Source: Monarcha castaneiventris obscurior
Taxonomy: Eukaryota > Chordata > Aves > Passeriformes > Monarchidae
DNA: 64,000 nucleotides
Reading direction: 5' to 3'
Assembly: GCA_026261815.1 (NCBI GenBank)
Contig: JAMPIT010000575.1
Span: 37,549,501-37,613,500, forward strand
Shown here: positions 13,373 to 25,935 of the stretch, in pieces
How positions within the stretch are numbered: position 1 is the first letter of the stretch
Layout of the letters: the number at the start of each line of letters is the position of its first letter
Notes under the pieces: model-generated
What the model saw: only the letters and a program-made list of their open reading frames with translations
Told to the model about the DNA's origin: nothing
Databases searched by the model: none
Program-made: the position numbers and the translations under genes

Positions 13373-15761
13373 TTAGTGTTGGCTTCTGGGTATGATCAGC
13401 TTGCATGAATAGAAAGGCATAAGCAGACCTGGTGTACCTGAGTGATGGGATTAATATCTGTCACATAACTTTTTTTGCTGTTTTGATTATACAGTTTTTC
13501 AAAAAATCAGGGGTTTTTTACAAAAAAAAAAACCCAAAACATGGAGATAAGGCATCTGGGTGACATCTAATTAAAGCATCCCAAAATCTTGAGAATGGAT
13601 GAAAATCTTTACATTTAAAAACAATATCTTCAAATATTTTTTCACTTGATTTCTTACTTTTGAAAATAATTAGGTTATGTGTTAAGGATTTTTGTTTGCT
13701 TTTTTGCTTTTTTGACCTTTAAGATTTCTGATGAAGAAACTAAGATTCCATGGCATTCATCTGGCTCCAAGGCCTAGGATTTTAAATAAAAGAGCAGAAC
13801 ACATGACTGTTGAGAGAAGCTTCATCATAATCAACTGGTGTACCTGTATTCAAATAATTTGAATGACAAACAGTGTGGACAGGTAACATGGTAGCTAAGA
13901 AGCAACTTGTGTTGCAGTTTAACCTGATCTGTTTGAATTGAGTTTGTACCATGTTAATAGTTATAATGAGCTAAGCTGACAGATATAAACTGGTTAGGGT
14001 GAAGTTAGTGTTTCATTTATTGCACTCCATTCATACCAGTGTGAATACAGCAGCAGCAGAGACATTTAGTCCCTAGTTTAGTTTGCTGCAGTTGCAGACA
14101 TTTGTTGCACAGAAACTTCTTCATAAACAGAACATGCTTCTAGATTTATACCAGCTATGAGTTCGTCTCTGAAACACTGAGGACTGAAGTGTCAAATCTC
14201 ACTCAAGTGAGATTCTTAGCAGTGGAAGAGGATAATTTGGAAATGAGTCCAAATTGGGAGAGAACAGAGAAAATGCTATCTGATCTGGGGAAATGTATTG
14301 CTCAGAAATTCCAGGACTCACGCCTGATTGACTAAGAAGGATAGTTAAGTCCACAGAATTAATGCGTGGTTTTACTATTCACAGGGACCTATCAAACATC
14401 CTGGATGCATGGGAAAGATGGAGGAGGAATAATCAAAGGAATAAAAAATACATTTCTTAAACAACAGTGAAAAGTGCACACTGTGTCAGTTACATTATTT
14501 CTAGAGGGAAAAGAATTTCCTTCTCTTTTCTTCAGTGCAAAATTTTGTCACTTTTTTTCTTTATAAAACTACTATCCTCTAATCTCCTTTCTCTCCACAT
14601 GTCAGAGCAATTTAAAATAATAATAATAATAATAGTAATTTTAAAATCTAGCTTCATTTTTTGCATTCCATAGATATTCTCACATATTGGAAATTTCGCT
14701 CTGTGCTGCTAGGTTTAAAATTTGTATTTATTTGAAATGCACTGCATTTCTAAAAGTTAAATCTGAAAAACTTCTGGACTACAAGAAAATCTGTATAAGC
14801 AAGTTACAGCTGAACCAGAACATCATATGGCCTCTCCCATTGCCTCATGATCTCCTCTCAAAGCCAACAGTGTTATAGTCCCACACAGGTATTGAAGAGT
14901 ACATAGGAAGTGGTGACAGAAGGTCAACATACACAGTATCTCTAAATATCAGTAGTAGTGACTAAATGGAATATCCAGGGCCTCATCCAAGCTTCAAATG
15001 ACACAGACAGAAATTGTTTTTCTGATGGCAGGAAGGAAGTCCTATCCCTGGAAAGCTGGTAGGGAGACTTTGCACATGGAGAGCTACTCTGGGGGATGCT
15101 GGTAATCAGCAGTTTTTGCTCCAGCTGGGACAGAGATCACGGCTGTTTGGGGAGAGGGGGAGTAAGGTTTAAGATGGAATATAGAATCTCTGCTTGAAAG
15201 GTGAGACAAGTAAAGCAGAAAGTGATGAAGATGGAGTTCAGGTTGGAGGGGAGGAGAAATTGTCAGGACATGAAATGGGTACTCGGGCACATTGGCATTT
15301 TAAGGGAGGCACAAGGACAAGAAAGCTGTCTGTAAGGCTCTGTGTGCCCACCCCATTTCATCTCTGAGGAGAGGGGATGTGCAGGAGTCCTCCTTAGACT
15401 GCTAATGAGGACACCTTCCACTCACCACAAATGCCTAACAGCTGCTCCTGCTTTTGGGGAGAGCACACTTTTGACTGACAGTTTTCTTTGCCTTCCTGAA
15501 GAACTGAAACTTCTATGGTTTTACTGTGTCATTTTGGCATTAGGTCTTGCCTCCTTCCTTTTCCTTCCTTCCTGTAGAATATTTATAGAAGATTATGCAA
15601 CTTTGACTTCAAGACATGAAATGATGGAAAAGCTACCATGCATGGATTCTATCTGGACTAACAATGATTAGAATGATAAGACTTGGCATATACTAAAATT
15701 AAATTATTTGATATACACATATTAATAAAAGATGTGCTTCCTCTTCACTCATAAACAAGAT
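13373..15761. other. Intergenic, only minor simple repeats
   Basis: AT-rich DNA with A and T runs near 13500-13545 and the short AAT repeat listed separately. The 109-codon frame at 15342-15671 has no recognisable domain. Confidence 0.55.
14617..14637 (+). repeat. Short (AAT)n repeat
   Basis: Six to seven AAT/ATA units end in AGTAATT. It is a minor microsatellite in AT-rich DNA. Confidence 0.8.
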
Positions 15762-15902
15762 CTTGGGTGCTAATAGTGGCAAAAAGTAGAAAAAGCTACA
15801 GATGATTATGGGTTTGATCCCTGCATGGGCCCTTCACATAAGAGTTGGACTCAGTCATCCTTGTCGGTCACTTCCAACTCAGAAAATTCTCTGATTTTGT
15901 GG
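15762..15902 (+). mobile_element. tRNA-Ile-derived SINE with CR1-like tail (TguSINE1-like)
   Basis: GGGTGCTAATAGTGGC resembles the anticodon arm of tRNA-Ile, and GGGTTTGATCCCTGCATGGGCC its T arm with the internal B-box promoter. These are followed by CACATAAGAGTTGGACTCAG, CCTTGT and CTTCCAACTCAG, the shared SINE/CR1 3' tail, ending TTCTCTGATTTTG. About 20 extra bases separate the two tRNA-like parts and the A-box half is not recognisable, so this is a decayed copy. The match to the passerine family TguSINE1 is from memory. Confidence 0.6.
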
Positions 15903-16413
15903 AATCCCTGATCCTACCTTTACTTTCATCCTTGAAAACCAACTGGTTTTGCTCTGTATTCTGAAGCCAATTAGGATATAAAATTACCCACATTTTTCCT
16001 TTTTTCTTCACTACCACTAGCTTCAAGTCTCGTTACCACAAGCTCCATCCCAACCCTGAGGAATCAAAGTGAGGAAGGAGACTGGAGACAATGACCTGAG
16101 ATCCCCAGTAAACTGGGCTAATTGAAATGAACATGCTGAGAAGTCCATCATCCTGTCTCTGACACTGGCCAGCACTGAGTGAGCTGGGACAGTAAGCACT
16201 ACCAAGACACTGACAAAGGATAATTTACCATCTTGAACATGATGAAGAATAGTCCTGCCTGTGGACATTTTCCAAATCCCTTACTTAGTTCCTGATGTTT
16301 CTTTCACCATCATGCTGGTCAGAAAATCCTCAGTAAGTCACTGAAGTCTGAAGTACACCATTTTGCAGAAGAGAACAGGACAAAGAAACCAAGCATTTCA
16401 CCTCAGTTACATC
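15903..16413. other. Intergenic, nothing recognised
   Basis: Unique-looking DNA between the SINE and the purine microsatellite. No gene or repeat family is seen. Confidence 0.5.
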
Positions 16414-16511
16414 AAGAGAGGAAGGAAGGAAGGAAGGAAGGAAGGAAGGAAGGAAGGAAGGAAGGAAGGAAGGAAGGAAGGAAGGAAGGAAGGAAGGAAG
16501 GAAGGAAGGAA

Positions 16512-16607
<96 letters not shown>

Positions 16608-16608
16608 A
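16414..16608 (+). repeat. Pure purine microsatellite (GGAA)23-(AAAG)23
   Basis: There are 23 perfect GGAA units at 16420-16511 and, after AAG, 23 perfect AAAG units at 16515-16606, giving 195 uninterrupted purines on the + strand. Open frames on both strands here (KEGR and SFLP repeats) come from the repeat and are not genes. Confidence 0.98.
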
Positions 16609-19600
16609 CGAACGATAACAAAGAACAATAACATTCAGTGACTGCTTGGGGTGATCAGTCATTACTGCTTTGGTACCCTAATAAAACTATGTAGCATTAG
16701 TTTTCATTCTGAAATTACAAAGTACAGGTTTGTACCCATAATCCATCAGTGTTGTACCTACTTTTTACTGAAATTTGTTACAAATGGATTTTTTGAAAAC
16801 CCTGTTCAGCATTATTAGTATTTACTTTTTTCATCACTCTTTTCTGAAAAGTGGCTAAATAGCTCAAGACACACGGCTAACAAAAATTTTAGTTTTAATT
16901 ATTTGTGTCAGAATTTGGGTTGAGCACAGAAGTTCCTCTTTCCAAGTATTTATTCTGCAAATTACTTACATACTGCATATTGACTTTTTGATTCTTTCAA
17001 GATGGAAAATATATGTAGGTTTACATACTGCATGAAAGGTAGGGAAAAGACTACAAGAGTAATTACTTTTTCCTCTTTTCTGCTTTAGTCATACTGAAGT
17101 TAGACTTCAGACAAAGTCAAGCTGAAAACTTGTCCTACATTTTCCTGGACAGCCATTAACTTAATGTATATTTAAAATCAATAGAAAAGTTCAAGGAAAT
17201 TTGTAGGACATTTTAATTGTAGTCAAATCCATGTAGGTATATTTATTCGTATGTATGAAAATAATCAAGTTCCTCTCAGGTTTGGAAAGAGCTTTGGTTT
17301 TGTAGTAGACCATGAGCAGCCACAATGAAAATGCTGAAGATGTTCAGAAGGAGGCATCTCGTAAGAGAGTGGATTTTCAGACCACTCTGAGTAGAACATG
17401 CAACTGGGTGGAATTAGATTAAAATAAATGTGTACTTCAAAGTAATGACAGACTTTCCTGGATACCTTATTCCATTAAAGAAACTGCTATTAAGCAAGGA
17501 GACTTACTAAATATTGCAGTGCTTATTAAACTTGTCAGCCCACACAGGCCTTCTTATCTCATACAGTCATCTGACGTTTTAAATACCCCTTGGACTGCCT
17601 ACTCTCATGTTCTCCTGAGCCTCACTGATTTGTTTGGAGGGAATATTTAGTGTTTGATTAGCAGATGTATTAAAAAGTGGAACAGTACTTTTATTGCCCT
17701 ATGGGAAGGATGACTGTAATCAACTTGAGATTTAAAATTCTTCCAAAGACAGTATTAAGACATCAAATATTCAAATTACAGACTTTCTGTGTCTATCACT
17801 GTGGAGAGACAGTTTATATTATGAAGCAGTCCATAAAATAAGGTTTCTTAAAGGACTGTAAAATCTCTGTCTGTAATTAGAAGTTTGTGAAATTAACTAG
17901 AGGAAATTGTAAATTTTAACCAAGAGCAAAATTTTTGCCCCAAGAAGGAGAAGTCAGTCAGGGGCAGTCAGCTTCTTATTATGGGAGCTACTTTAGCAAA
18001 AGACTTCATCCATCACAAATTTGTCTTCCCACCTTTTTGATACAGTTACAAAAATCAACAAAATGCTAGAACACTTTGGCCAAGGAATGGTGTAATTTTC
18101 ATATGTACCATATATGGAATTATAGTTCTGGGTGCTCTGTTCAAGATCCTGAAGATCCGTTCAAGATCTGTTCAAGCGGGAAGATCTTCAAGCTTGTCTC
18201 ATGCTCCTCACTGGTGTCAGCACAGCATCCCACCGGCCTGCAGGGATATTTGGAGCCCTGAGGAAACCAATCAAGGGGCTTAAGAAGTAACCAGAAATCC
18301 CCATTTCCCATGGGAGAAGTTCTGAAAAGCTGTGGCAGGCCAATTACCACTTCAAGTTGGGTAAACCTAGTAAACCCTGAGAAAGGGTTGCATGGTTAGA
18401 GCTGTCTTCCCACACAGTTAAGAATAAATACCATCTATGTTTCAGACAAAGGAAATAGGTCAAGAAATGGGTGGGAAGCAGTGGCTGGAGATTTGTGTTT
18501 GGAAGCTAAGTGAAAAGGGTGGGGATGGGATGGAAGGGGAACAGAGGGGCGGGGAGAGGGCAAGCAGTTTGTGTTCATGTGAACATAAGATTTTTCATGC
18601 TCCCCACCATGTGTTCTATCATCTTTAAGCCTGTGAACTACAGTGTATCATTCTCCCTCCTCCACTCACATCAGAATTCAAAGTTCTTGATCAAAACTGT
18701 CCTGTCTTCTTTTTATCCTGCTGCTGAAACTTATAATTTCTCCCTCTGACTCACTAGTATCACCAACCCTCCGATGTCCTTTTCCATGCTCCTTCCCATC
18801 CTGTTAGATCATCCTGACTCTTAGCAGAATTAGACCACCTAAAGTGCACAGACGGTGATGCACAGATGGGAAGGTAGTGTAAGCCCCAAAGCTGATAAAC
18901 TCTCCAGCACATATGGCTGCTCACTTTCTTTGCATTGCAGTCCCCTTCTGCTGAACTAAAAGCCATACTCCCTACTCGCCTTCCCATCCTGCCCCTATGT
19001 TTGCACTGTCTTACTGGTCTGATGCCTTTATTCTAGCTCCTGTGGTCCTCTTCTCACTTCCCACTAATGCTGGTGCAATAACTTTGCATGATCTTTGGCA
19101 CATTCCCAGCCACTTACATTGCTCCCTGTACTTATCTCACACATTTTTCATCTTCCCTTACCATCTTTCATCACACCATTTTTAATTGGTGAATATCTTT
19201 AGGCCCAGGCTACATATGCATGCAAGATCCATGTGTTCAGTTTTTACTAGTTATCTGTTAGTCTGATCAGGATATCTCCCGGTCTTCACCACCTCATCTA
19301 TGTCAGGCTGCAGAAACCTTTTGGCAGACTTCAGTCTTTATAATTTCTTTAATGGGCTGGAGGCAACTCTTTCATTACCCAGCTATTTATCAGTCACAGT
19401 CTCAAGCTTTCTATTACTTTAGCCACACAGTCACAATAAACTAGCTTTATGATTTCAGTGCCTGCATGACACCATGTTAGTCTTCAACCAAGCCACTGGG
19501 ATACTCCTAGAAGCAGATCTGTTTCCTTCTCCTCATTCAGACTTATAAATCACTCTGGTCTCACTGAATCCAATTCTATCTTCACTTTCTCAGGCAAAAT

Positions 19601-20144
19601 TTTCAGATGTTACCACATCACTTTTTAACTAAGTGTTCTCTTTTTTGAGCTGCAGCAAGTGAAACATATGATAAATATGCAGAGATAAAAAAAAAAATTG
19701 CTCTTTTATTGTCCATTCTCTATCTATCTATCTATCTATCTTGCAGCAAATAACATGTATGCATCTTCATTATTTCAGTCTGATCTTTTGTCTTTCTGGA
19801 CTATACACATCCTCATTTTGGGCTAGACAGTACCTAATATCAGCCCAAAGAACTGAACTATAATAATACCCAATGACATTAGTAAGGCTTTTTAAAAGCT
19901 GGAAGGCATTGCAGTAGCACTGGAGAATTTCCATCATAAACCATAGTCTGCTTGTGAAAACCAGTGGCCACTCACTGCACAAACATCCCCCAAAAAAGCT
20001 AGTACCTACCTGCCTCCTCAAAATAGCATGTAATGATGGGATTTACCTTCTCTAACTTTACCCATTCTAAAAGCTAAGTCCCAAACTAAGGTAGTAAAAG
20101 AGAAACTAGCATCACCAGAGGAGAGTTCATCCTATTCTGAAAGA
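16609..20144. other. Intergenic, only a small microsatellite
   Basis: AT-rich to about 18000, then mixed. A cluster of repeated TTCAAGATC-like words at 18139-18193 is imperfect. No coding exon is recognised. Confidence 0.55.
19719..19741 (+). repeat. (TCTA)n tetranucleotide microsatellite
   Basis: Five perfect TCTA units plus TCT. A ten-base A run lies about 30 bases upstream. Short, but possibly variable. Confidence 0.85.
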
Positions 20145-20196
20145 GATGTCTAAATGGAGACAACTATTTAGATGTCTAAATAGAGACAATTATTTA
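20145..20196 (+). repeat. 26-bp tandem duplication
   Basis: Two adjacent copies of GATGTCTAAAT(G/A)GAGACAA followed by (C/T)TATTTA differ at two positions. The pair lies just upstream of the long CR1. Confidence 0.9.
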
Positions 20197-20259
20197 ATCA
20201 ACTGTGAGGTATGATGTTGGTCTCTCTCTTTGCCGAAGGATAATAGATGGCTAGAGGAC

Positions 20260-22762
20260 TGTCCTGAATGACACACTCAAGACCAAGATAGGTAAAGTTA
20301 AATAGATGAACAGTGTCTCAAGAGTCTGGGTATCTGACATACTTAGTGCAACAGGGCACAAGCAATCCAAGAGGTTTCTGGAATATATTGATGATAACTT
20401 CCTTCTCCAATTAGTACAGGAACCAACATGGAGAGGTGTTATGCTGGACCTTGTTCCCTGATGCTGTGTCAAACCTTGTTCTCACCAGCAAGGAGGGGCT
20501 GGGAGGCAATGTGGAGCTCAAGGGCAGCTTTGCCTGCGGTGATCATGAAATGGTGGAGTTCAAGACCCTTAGGGTAGTGAGGAGGGCACACAGCCTGCTC
20601 ACTTCCCTGGACTTCAAAAGAGCAGACTTATGCATCTTCAGGGTCAAAGCCCTCAGGTGAAGAAGGGCCAAAGAAATGTTCAAGGATTACCTCCTCTAAG
20701 GTCAGGAATGATGCATCCCAATAAAGAGGAAATCATGCAAAAATGTCAGGATATCTGTGTGGATGAAAAAGGAGCTCCTGGACAAACTCAAACAAAAAGA
20801 GGAAGCTCACAGAGGATGGATGGAAGGAAGGACATGTAGCCTGGGAAGAATTCTCCCAGAGATTGTCCGAGCATCCAGGAGTCAGGTTAGGAAAGTTAAA
20901 ACACTGAGAGAATTAAATCTGGCCAGGGACATCAAGAGCAACAAGAAAAGCTTCTACAGGTATGTGAGAGGTAGAAGGAAGACTAGGGAAAATGTGCACC
21001 CTCTCCAGAAGGAAACAAGAGACCTGGTTACTGAGGATATGGAAATGGCTAAGGAACTCAATGAATTTTTTGCCTCAATCTTCAGGAACAAGTGTTCCAG
21101 CCACAGTTCAAGTCATAGAAAGCAAAATCAGAGACTGGGAAAAACCATGCACTGTAAGAGATCAGGTCCAAGAGCATCTACAGAACCTGAAGGGGCACAA
21201 GTCCATGTGACCTGATGAGTTGCCCAGAGGTCCTGAGGGAACAGGTGGAGGAAGTGGCTAAGCGCTATTTGTCATGTTTGGGAAGTTGTGGCAGTCTGCT
21301 GAAGTTCCCACTGACTGGAAAAGTGGAAACACAGCTTTGATTTTTCAATTGACAGGCCAGTCAGTCTCACCTTGATGCCCAGCAAGATCATGGAGCAGAT
21401 CCTCCTGGAAACTATGCTAAGGCACATGGAAAATAGGGAGGTAATCTGTGACAGCCAATATGGCTTTACTAAGGGCAAATGATGCCTGAAAAATCTGGTG
21501 GTCTTCAGCGATGAGGTTACAGCATTGGCATTTTACACTGCCCCACATGACATCCTTGTCTCTAAACTGGAGAGACATGGATTTGACAGGTGGACCACTC
21601 AGTGGATTAAGGAATTGGCTGGATGGTCACACGCAGGAGTTTTGCAGTCAATGACTCGATGTCCATAAGGAGAGAAGAGTGATGAGTGGCATTTCTCAGG
21701 GTTTGGTACTGGGACTGGTGTTGTTTAACATCTTTGTCACCAATTTGGATGGTGGACTGAGGGCACCCTCAGCATCTTTGCCAACAACACCTGTGTTGTG
21801 CAGTTGTGGTGCTGAAGGGAAACGATGCCACCCAGAGGGATCTGGACAGGCTTGAGAGGTGGGCCTGTGCAAATCTCATGAAGATCAACAAGTGCAAGGT
21901 TCTGTACCCGGGTCAGAGCAACCCCAAGCTCAAATACAGGCTGAGCAGAGAATAGACTGAGAGCAGCCCTGAGGATAAGGACCTTGGGGTGTTGGTTGAT
22001 GAGCAACTCAACACAATTGGACAACTACAGAATCATAGTTAAAGGAAAAGACCTCTAACATCATCAAGTCCAAGCATCAACCTAGCACCACAATCATGTT
22101 CACCACTAAACCATGTCCTCAAGTGACATAGCCACACGTTCCCATATCCATGTGTGCTTGCAGCCCAGAAAGCCAAATGTATCCTGGTCTGCATCAAAAG
22201 CAGTGTGAGCAAAAGGTCAAGAGGTGATTCTGCTCCTCTGCTCTGCTTTGGTGAGACCCCACCCTAGAGTGCTGTGTCCAGCTTTCCTCATTACAGGAAA
22301 GATATGGACCTGTTGGAGTGAGACCAGAAGAGGGTCATGGAAATCATCAGGAGGCTAGAGCATCTCTTCTATGGAGACAGGCTGAGAGTGTTTGGGTTGT
22401 TAAGTCTGGAGAAGAGAAGGCTCTGAGACCTTCTAGCCTTAAAGGTAAGCTACAGGAGAGCAGGAGAGGGAGCTTCTAGAGGGACATGTAGTGATAGGAC
22501 AAAGGGGAATGACTTTAAACTGAAAGAGGGTAGGTTTAGATCAGATATAGGGAAGAAATTCTTTACTGTCAGGGCAGTAGCCACTGGCACAGGTTGCCCA
22601 GAGAAGTTGTGGATGTCCTGTCCCTGGAAGTGTTCAGGACCAGCTTTCATGGGGCTTTGAGCAACGTGGTATATTGGAAGGTGTCCCTGCCCATGGCAGG
22701 AGGCTTGTAACGAGATGATCTTTAAGGTCCCTTCCAGCCTAAAACATTCTGTGATTCTATGA
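20260..22762 (+). mobile_element. CR1 LINE, long 5'-truncated copy with dead ORF2
   Basis: This is the longest CR1 in the window. The + strand carries the end of the endonuclease part of ORF2 (near 20420-20660), the linker before the reverse transcriptase (RYVRGRRKTREN...ELNEFFASIF, 20757-21110), and RT motifs such as PVSLT...KIMEQILLE and VLFNIFVTNLD. It ends with the 3' tail TTCTGTGATTCTATGA. The reading frame is broken by several stops and shifts. The catalytic FADD box reads FANN at 21777-21788, so both aspartates are lost. A second CR1 is nested at about 22028. The copy cannot move by itself. Confidence 0.88.
22028..22152 (-). mobile_element. CR1 tail nested in the long CR1
   Basis: A minus-strand CR1 3' end (ACAGAATCATAGTTAAAGG..., then ATCATCAAGTCCAAGC) interrupts the host CR1 between GATGAGCAACTCAACAC and GTGTGCTTGCAGCCCAGAAAGCC, which are adjacent in CR1. 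It is about 125 bp long and of a different subfamily from its host, and so inserted later. Confidence 0.7.
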
Positions 22763-25386
22763 ATAAAGAAGATTTTATTTCAAAGTCATTATCTCTTTGT
22801 TTGCTCCCTACCTCTAAACTTCAGCATTCTTTCTAGCTGTGGTACTCCATAACATAAGGGTAACCCTGCTCTACAGAATAGTGAAGGTTGGCTTTGGTTG
22901 CTTCACAGTCAAATTCACAGTGACTTCTCTAGTTAACAATAAAAGCACCTGCCGCCCACTCCAGGAATAACATTTGACCAGCTCTATATTCCCTAACAAG
23001 AAGTGAGGGTCTTCTGATATTTTCAGAGTTTATTATTTCATTTGTTACAGAGTTCTTTTGTCAACAAAGATGAAAAATGTTACTTTACAGTACATTCACC
23101 TAAATAATACTTAGTTCCAGCTGGTTTAGTCCATTTTTATTTTTTTATGTTCTGTGAAAGAAGGTTAAAAGCAAGAGGAGCAGGACTTTATTTTGACCTT
23201 AGGGTGTAGTGTTATAAAATATTACATAAAAGAGAGATATGGACTTGTCAGAGTCAATAACAAAGTCGCGTTGAAGTTAGAAAGCTCAGCTGAGCTGATA
23301 GCCAGCCCACACAGCAGTGAGTCATTTTTGCCCCATCACACACGAAAGCACGCAAGTAAGGCATGTCAATAGTGCGTCATACACATCTCACCAATGGCTG
23401 CAGCTCCACTTGTGGACAAAATAAAGTTACTCACTGCACTCAGCTTCTCCTGAGACTCCAATAGCCCATGCTCAGGATGTCACACTGACATTTCACAAAC
23501 ACAAAGAAGTTACTTCTGTTCTGCTCAACCAACTCAGTTCCGTATAAATGTATCAGCCAGAGAAAAAGAAAAAGAAAGTGCAGGGTTGCTGCTTCTGATT
23601 GAAATGCCTCTGCTTAAAACCATTACCAATTAAAATGTGTTATTATTTCATATCTAAGGTAAAAAAATAAAATTATATTTAATGAGTGTGAAGATTGCAG
23701 AGGGATCTCAGGCATCTGGCCATAAGCCCACACAATATGTGTTTGCCAGTATGTTACATCAACAAAAAGGACAAACCAGTGTCTTGGTAAACAAGAAAGG
23801 CTTGATTCAACTGCCCACACAGAGACATCTAATGTCATTTAGGGTGTGCTGTGGTGCCTGGTACAGACACCCAAGGCTGCCACAGCACCTAGAAAAGGCT
23901 CGTAACCAGCAGTCAGGCAGCCTTTACAGCATCTCAAGTGCCATAAGTTGATGTTTAGGGAGCCAAACTGACTTCTAATGTAAGTGGAGCATTATTAATA
24001 AACAAATACATCAGTTTGCAGTGATTGTATTTCCAACATCCAAATGACATGTCCAGTCTACTTCTGGTAGCCCTGACCCTTCCACCCCAGATGAGAGTCT
24101 TGGCCAGCTGAGATGCTGTGGGGGAACTGACACGTTTGCACAGAATTGATATGTAGGGCGTGTGTACTTCTGGCAAAGCATCTGGATGTCAAAGATGGTC
24201 TTAGACAGCCTTAGACACCCATGTTGAAATAACTGAACTATTTTCCTTGTCTAAGTTCCCATTTTAGCCAGTGGATGAACTACTACTAATAATATAAATG
24301 TTAATCAGTGAATGAGCAGTGCAGTGAATGTGAGCTACTGAGCACTTTAGAGATGCCTGCTGTTGGGTGATTTTCACTGTTCTCTGTTCTTCTTTGATTG
24401 CTGTGGGAGCTCAGACTCTTGTCTCATCTCCAAACACCTACGTGCAGATCTCTGCCTCTGGATGTGCATCCTACTTAGTTTCTATATTGCATTTCCCCAA
24501 ATACAAATGAGGATAGTGATAGCTGGCCTTTATTGGTGCCACTGTGGGGAACATTCATTAGCACATCAGAAGCAAAGCCATCATGGTACTATGAGTGCAG
24601 CACCATGAGCAGCTGAAGAACACAACTGATTTAGGCAGCTTGCATTCAGTAAGTTCACTGTTCAAGAGTTCTCTGAGCTTTTATAGGATGAGATACCTAC
24701 AAATATCTGTAATGCACAGAAGTCACTAGAATCACCTTTTTGGGCTTGGATGGGGATGGACCAGGCAGTCCACCAAGCTGCCCAGTCTTCCAAATCCAGT
24801 TTCCAATTTCCTGCAAACTTCAGGCCCTTGGACAACTAAATTGAGGAAGTATGCACGGTCACACACAACCCTACCCTAACTTAGGACACCACCATGGCTT
24901 CTGGTCAGCTGGATAATGCTTCCCAAGTAACCACAGCATACAGCTTGAGAAATATTTCTCAGATTTTGGGAGGTGTGAAGTATAATCTTTTTTTTTATTC
25001 TTCATTTAGGACACACGATGAATAAAAAACCTCAATATGATTCTTTGCTGAAACATTCTCTACTTTTATCATTATGTCATGGTTCAGTTCCTTAAATTAA
25101 AGGAGGAAACAGAACATAAAAATTTGATATAATGGGGAAATTAAGCACTTTCCTTCCTAATTGCACTTCTACCAACTTCTGCTGAAAGACTCTTGCTATT
25201 TCCTCCTATTATTAAAATAACATAACAATTTTGTTACCCCAGTTCTCAGGAAATCTTCAGGGTTTTTTTAGTTCTTTTGCTCACTGGGTATGACAACAAA
25301 GAGAAAGAGAGAAAAATTACTACAGAAAGCATTGTACAGCCTGAAAATTGCTTTTTCATTCAATGGGGATAAAAATTTTCATGTTC
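22763..25386. other. Intergenic, nothing recognised
   Basis: Unique-looking AT-rich DNA between two CR1 elements, with no motif-bearing frame. Confidence 0.55.
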
Positions 25387-25935
25387 ACAGAGTCATATAA
25401 TAGTTTTAGTTGGAAGGGACCTTAAAGACCATTAAGTTTCCATTTCCTATGTCAGGGACAAGGACACATTCCCTATATTGCGTTGCTCAAAGCCCTGACC
25501 TTGAACACTTTCAGACATGGAACAACCACAACTTCTCTGGACAGCCTGTTCCACTGCTGCTACACTCTCAAGGTAATTTTTCTTTTCTTTTATCTTGTCT
25601 AAACCTACGCTCTTTCAATTTGAGGCTGTTCTACCTTGTCCTATCACTACATGCCCTTGTAGCCCCCGTTAGGTACTGGAATGTTCTATAAGGTCTCCCT
25701 GGAGCCTTCTCTTCTCCAGGCTGAACAACTTCAGCTCTCTCAGCCTGTCTTCATAGCAGAGATACTCCAGCCCTCTGAGCATCCTCATGGCCCTCCTCTG
25801 GACTTGCTCCAACAGGTCCATGTCTTTCCTGTACCGATGGCTCCTGTGCTGTACTGGGCCCAGTATTCCAGGTGGGGTCTCACCTGGGGAGTGGATCAAA
25901 AGGGCAGAATCCCCTCCCTTGAACTGCAAGGTTCA
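25387..25935 (-). mobile_element. CR1 LINE 3' fragment
   Basis: CAGAGTCATATAATAG and GTTGGAAGGGACCTTAAAG mark the 3' end on the minus strand. CTTCTCCAGGCTGAACAAC and CTCTGGACTTGCTCCAACAG lie within, and the 5' side ends at GGGCAGAATCCCCTCCCTTG. On the minus strand the end of ORF2 is still partly readable ([20 protein letters not shown]...), a CR1 C-terminal signature. Confidence 0.88.

Noticed and set aside
15762..15850. Functional tRNA-Ile gene
   Set aside because: The acceptor stem and the A-box half are missing, extra bases split the arms, and a CR1-like tail follows, so it is a SINE remnant.
16330..16662. Open frames encoding KEGR or SFLP repeats
   Set aside because: They are translations of the GGAA/AAAG microsatellite with no biological support.
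18139..18193. Cluster of TTCAAGATC-like words
   Set aside because: The spacing is irregular and the copies imperfect; it does not form a clear tandem repeat or hairpin.
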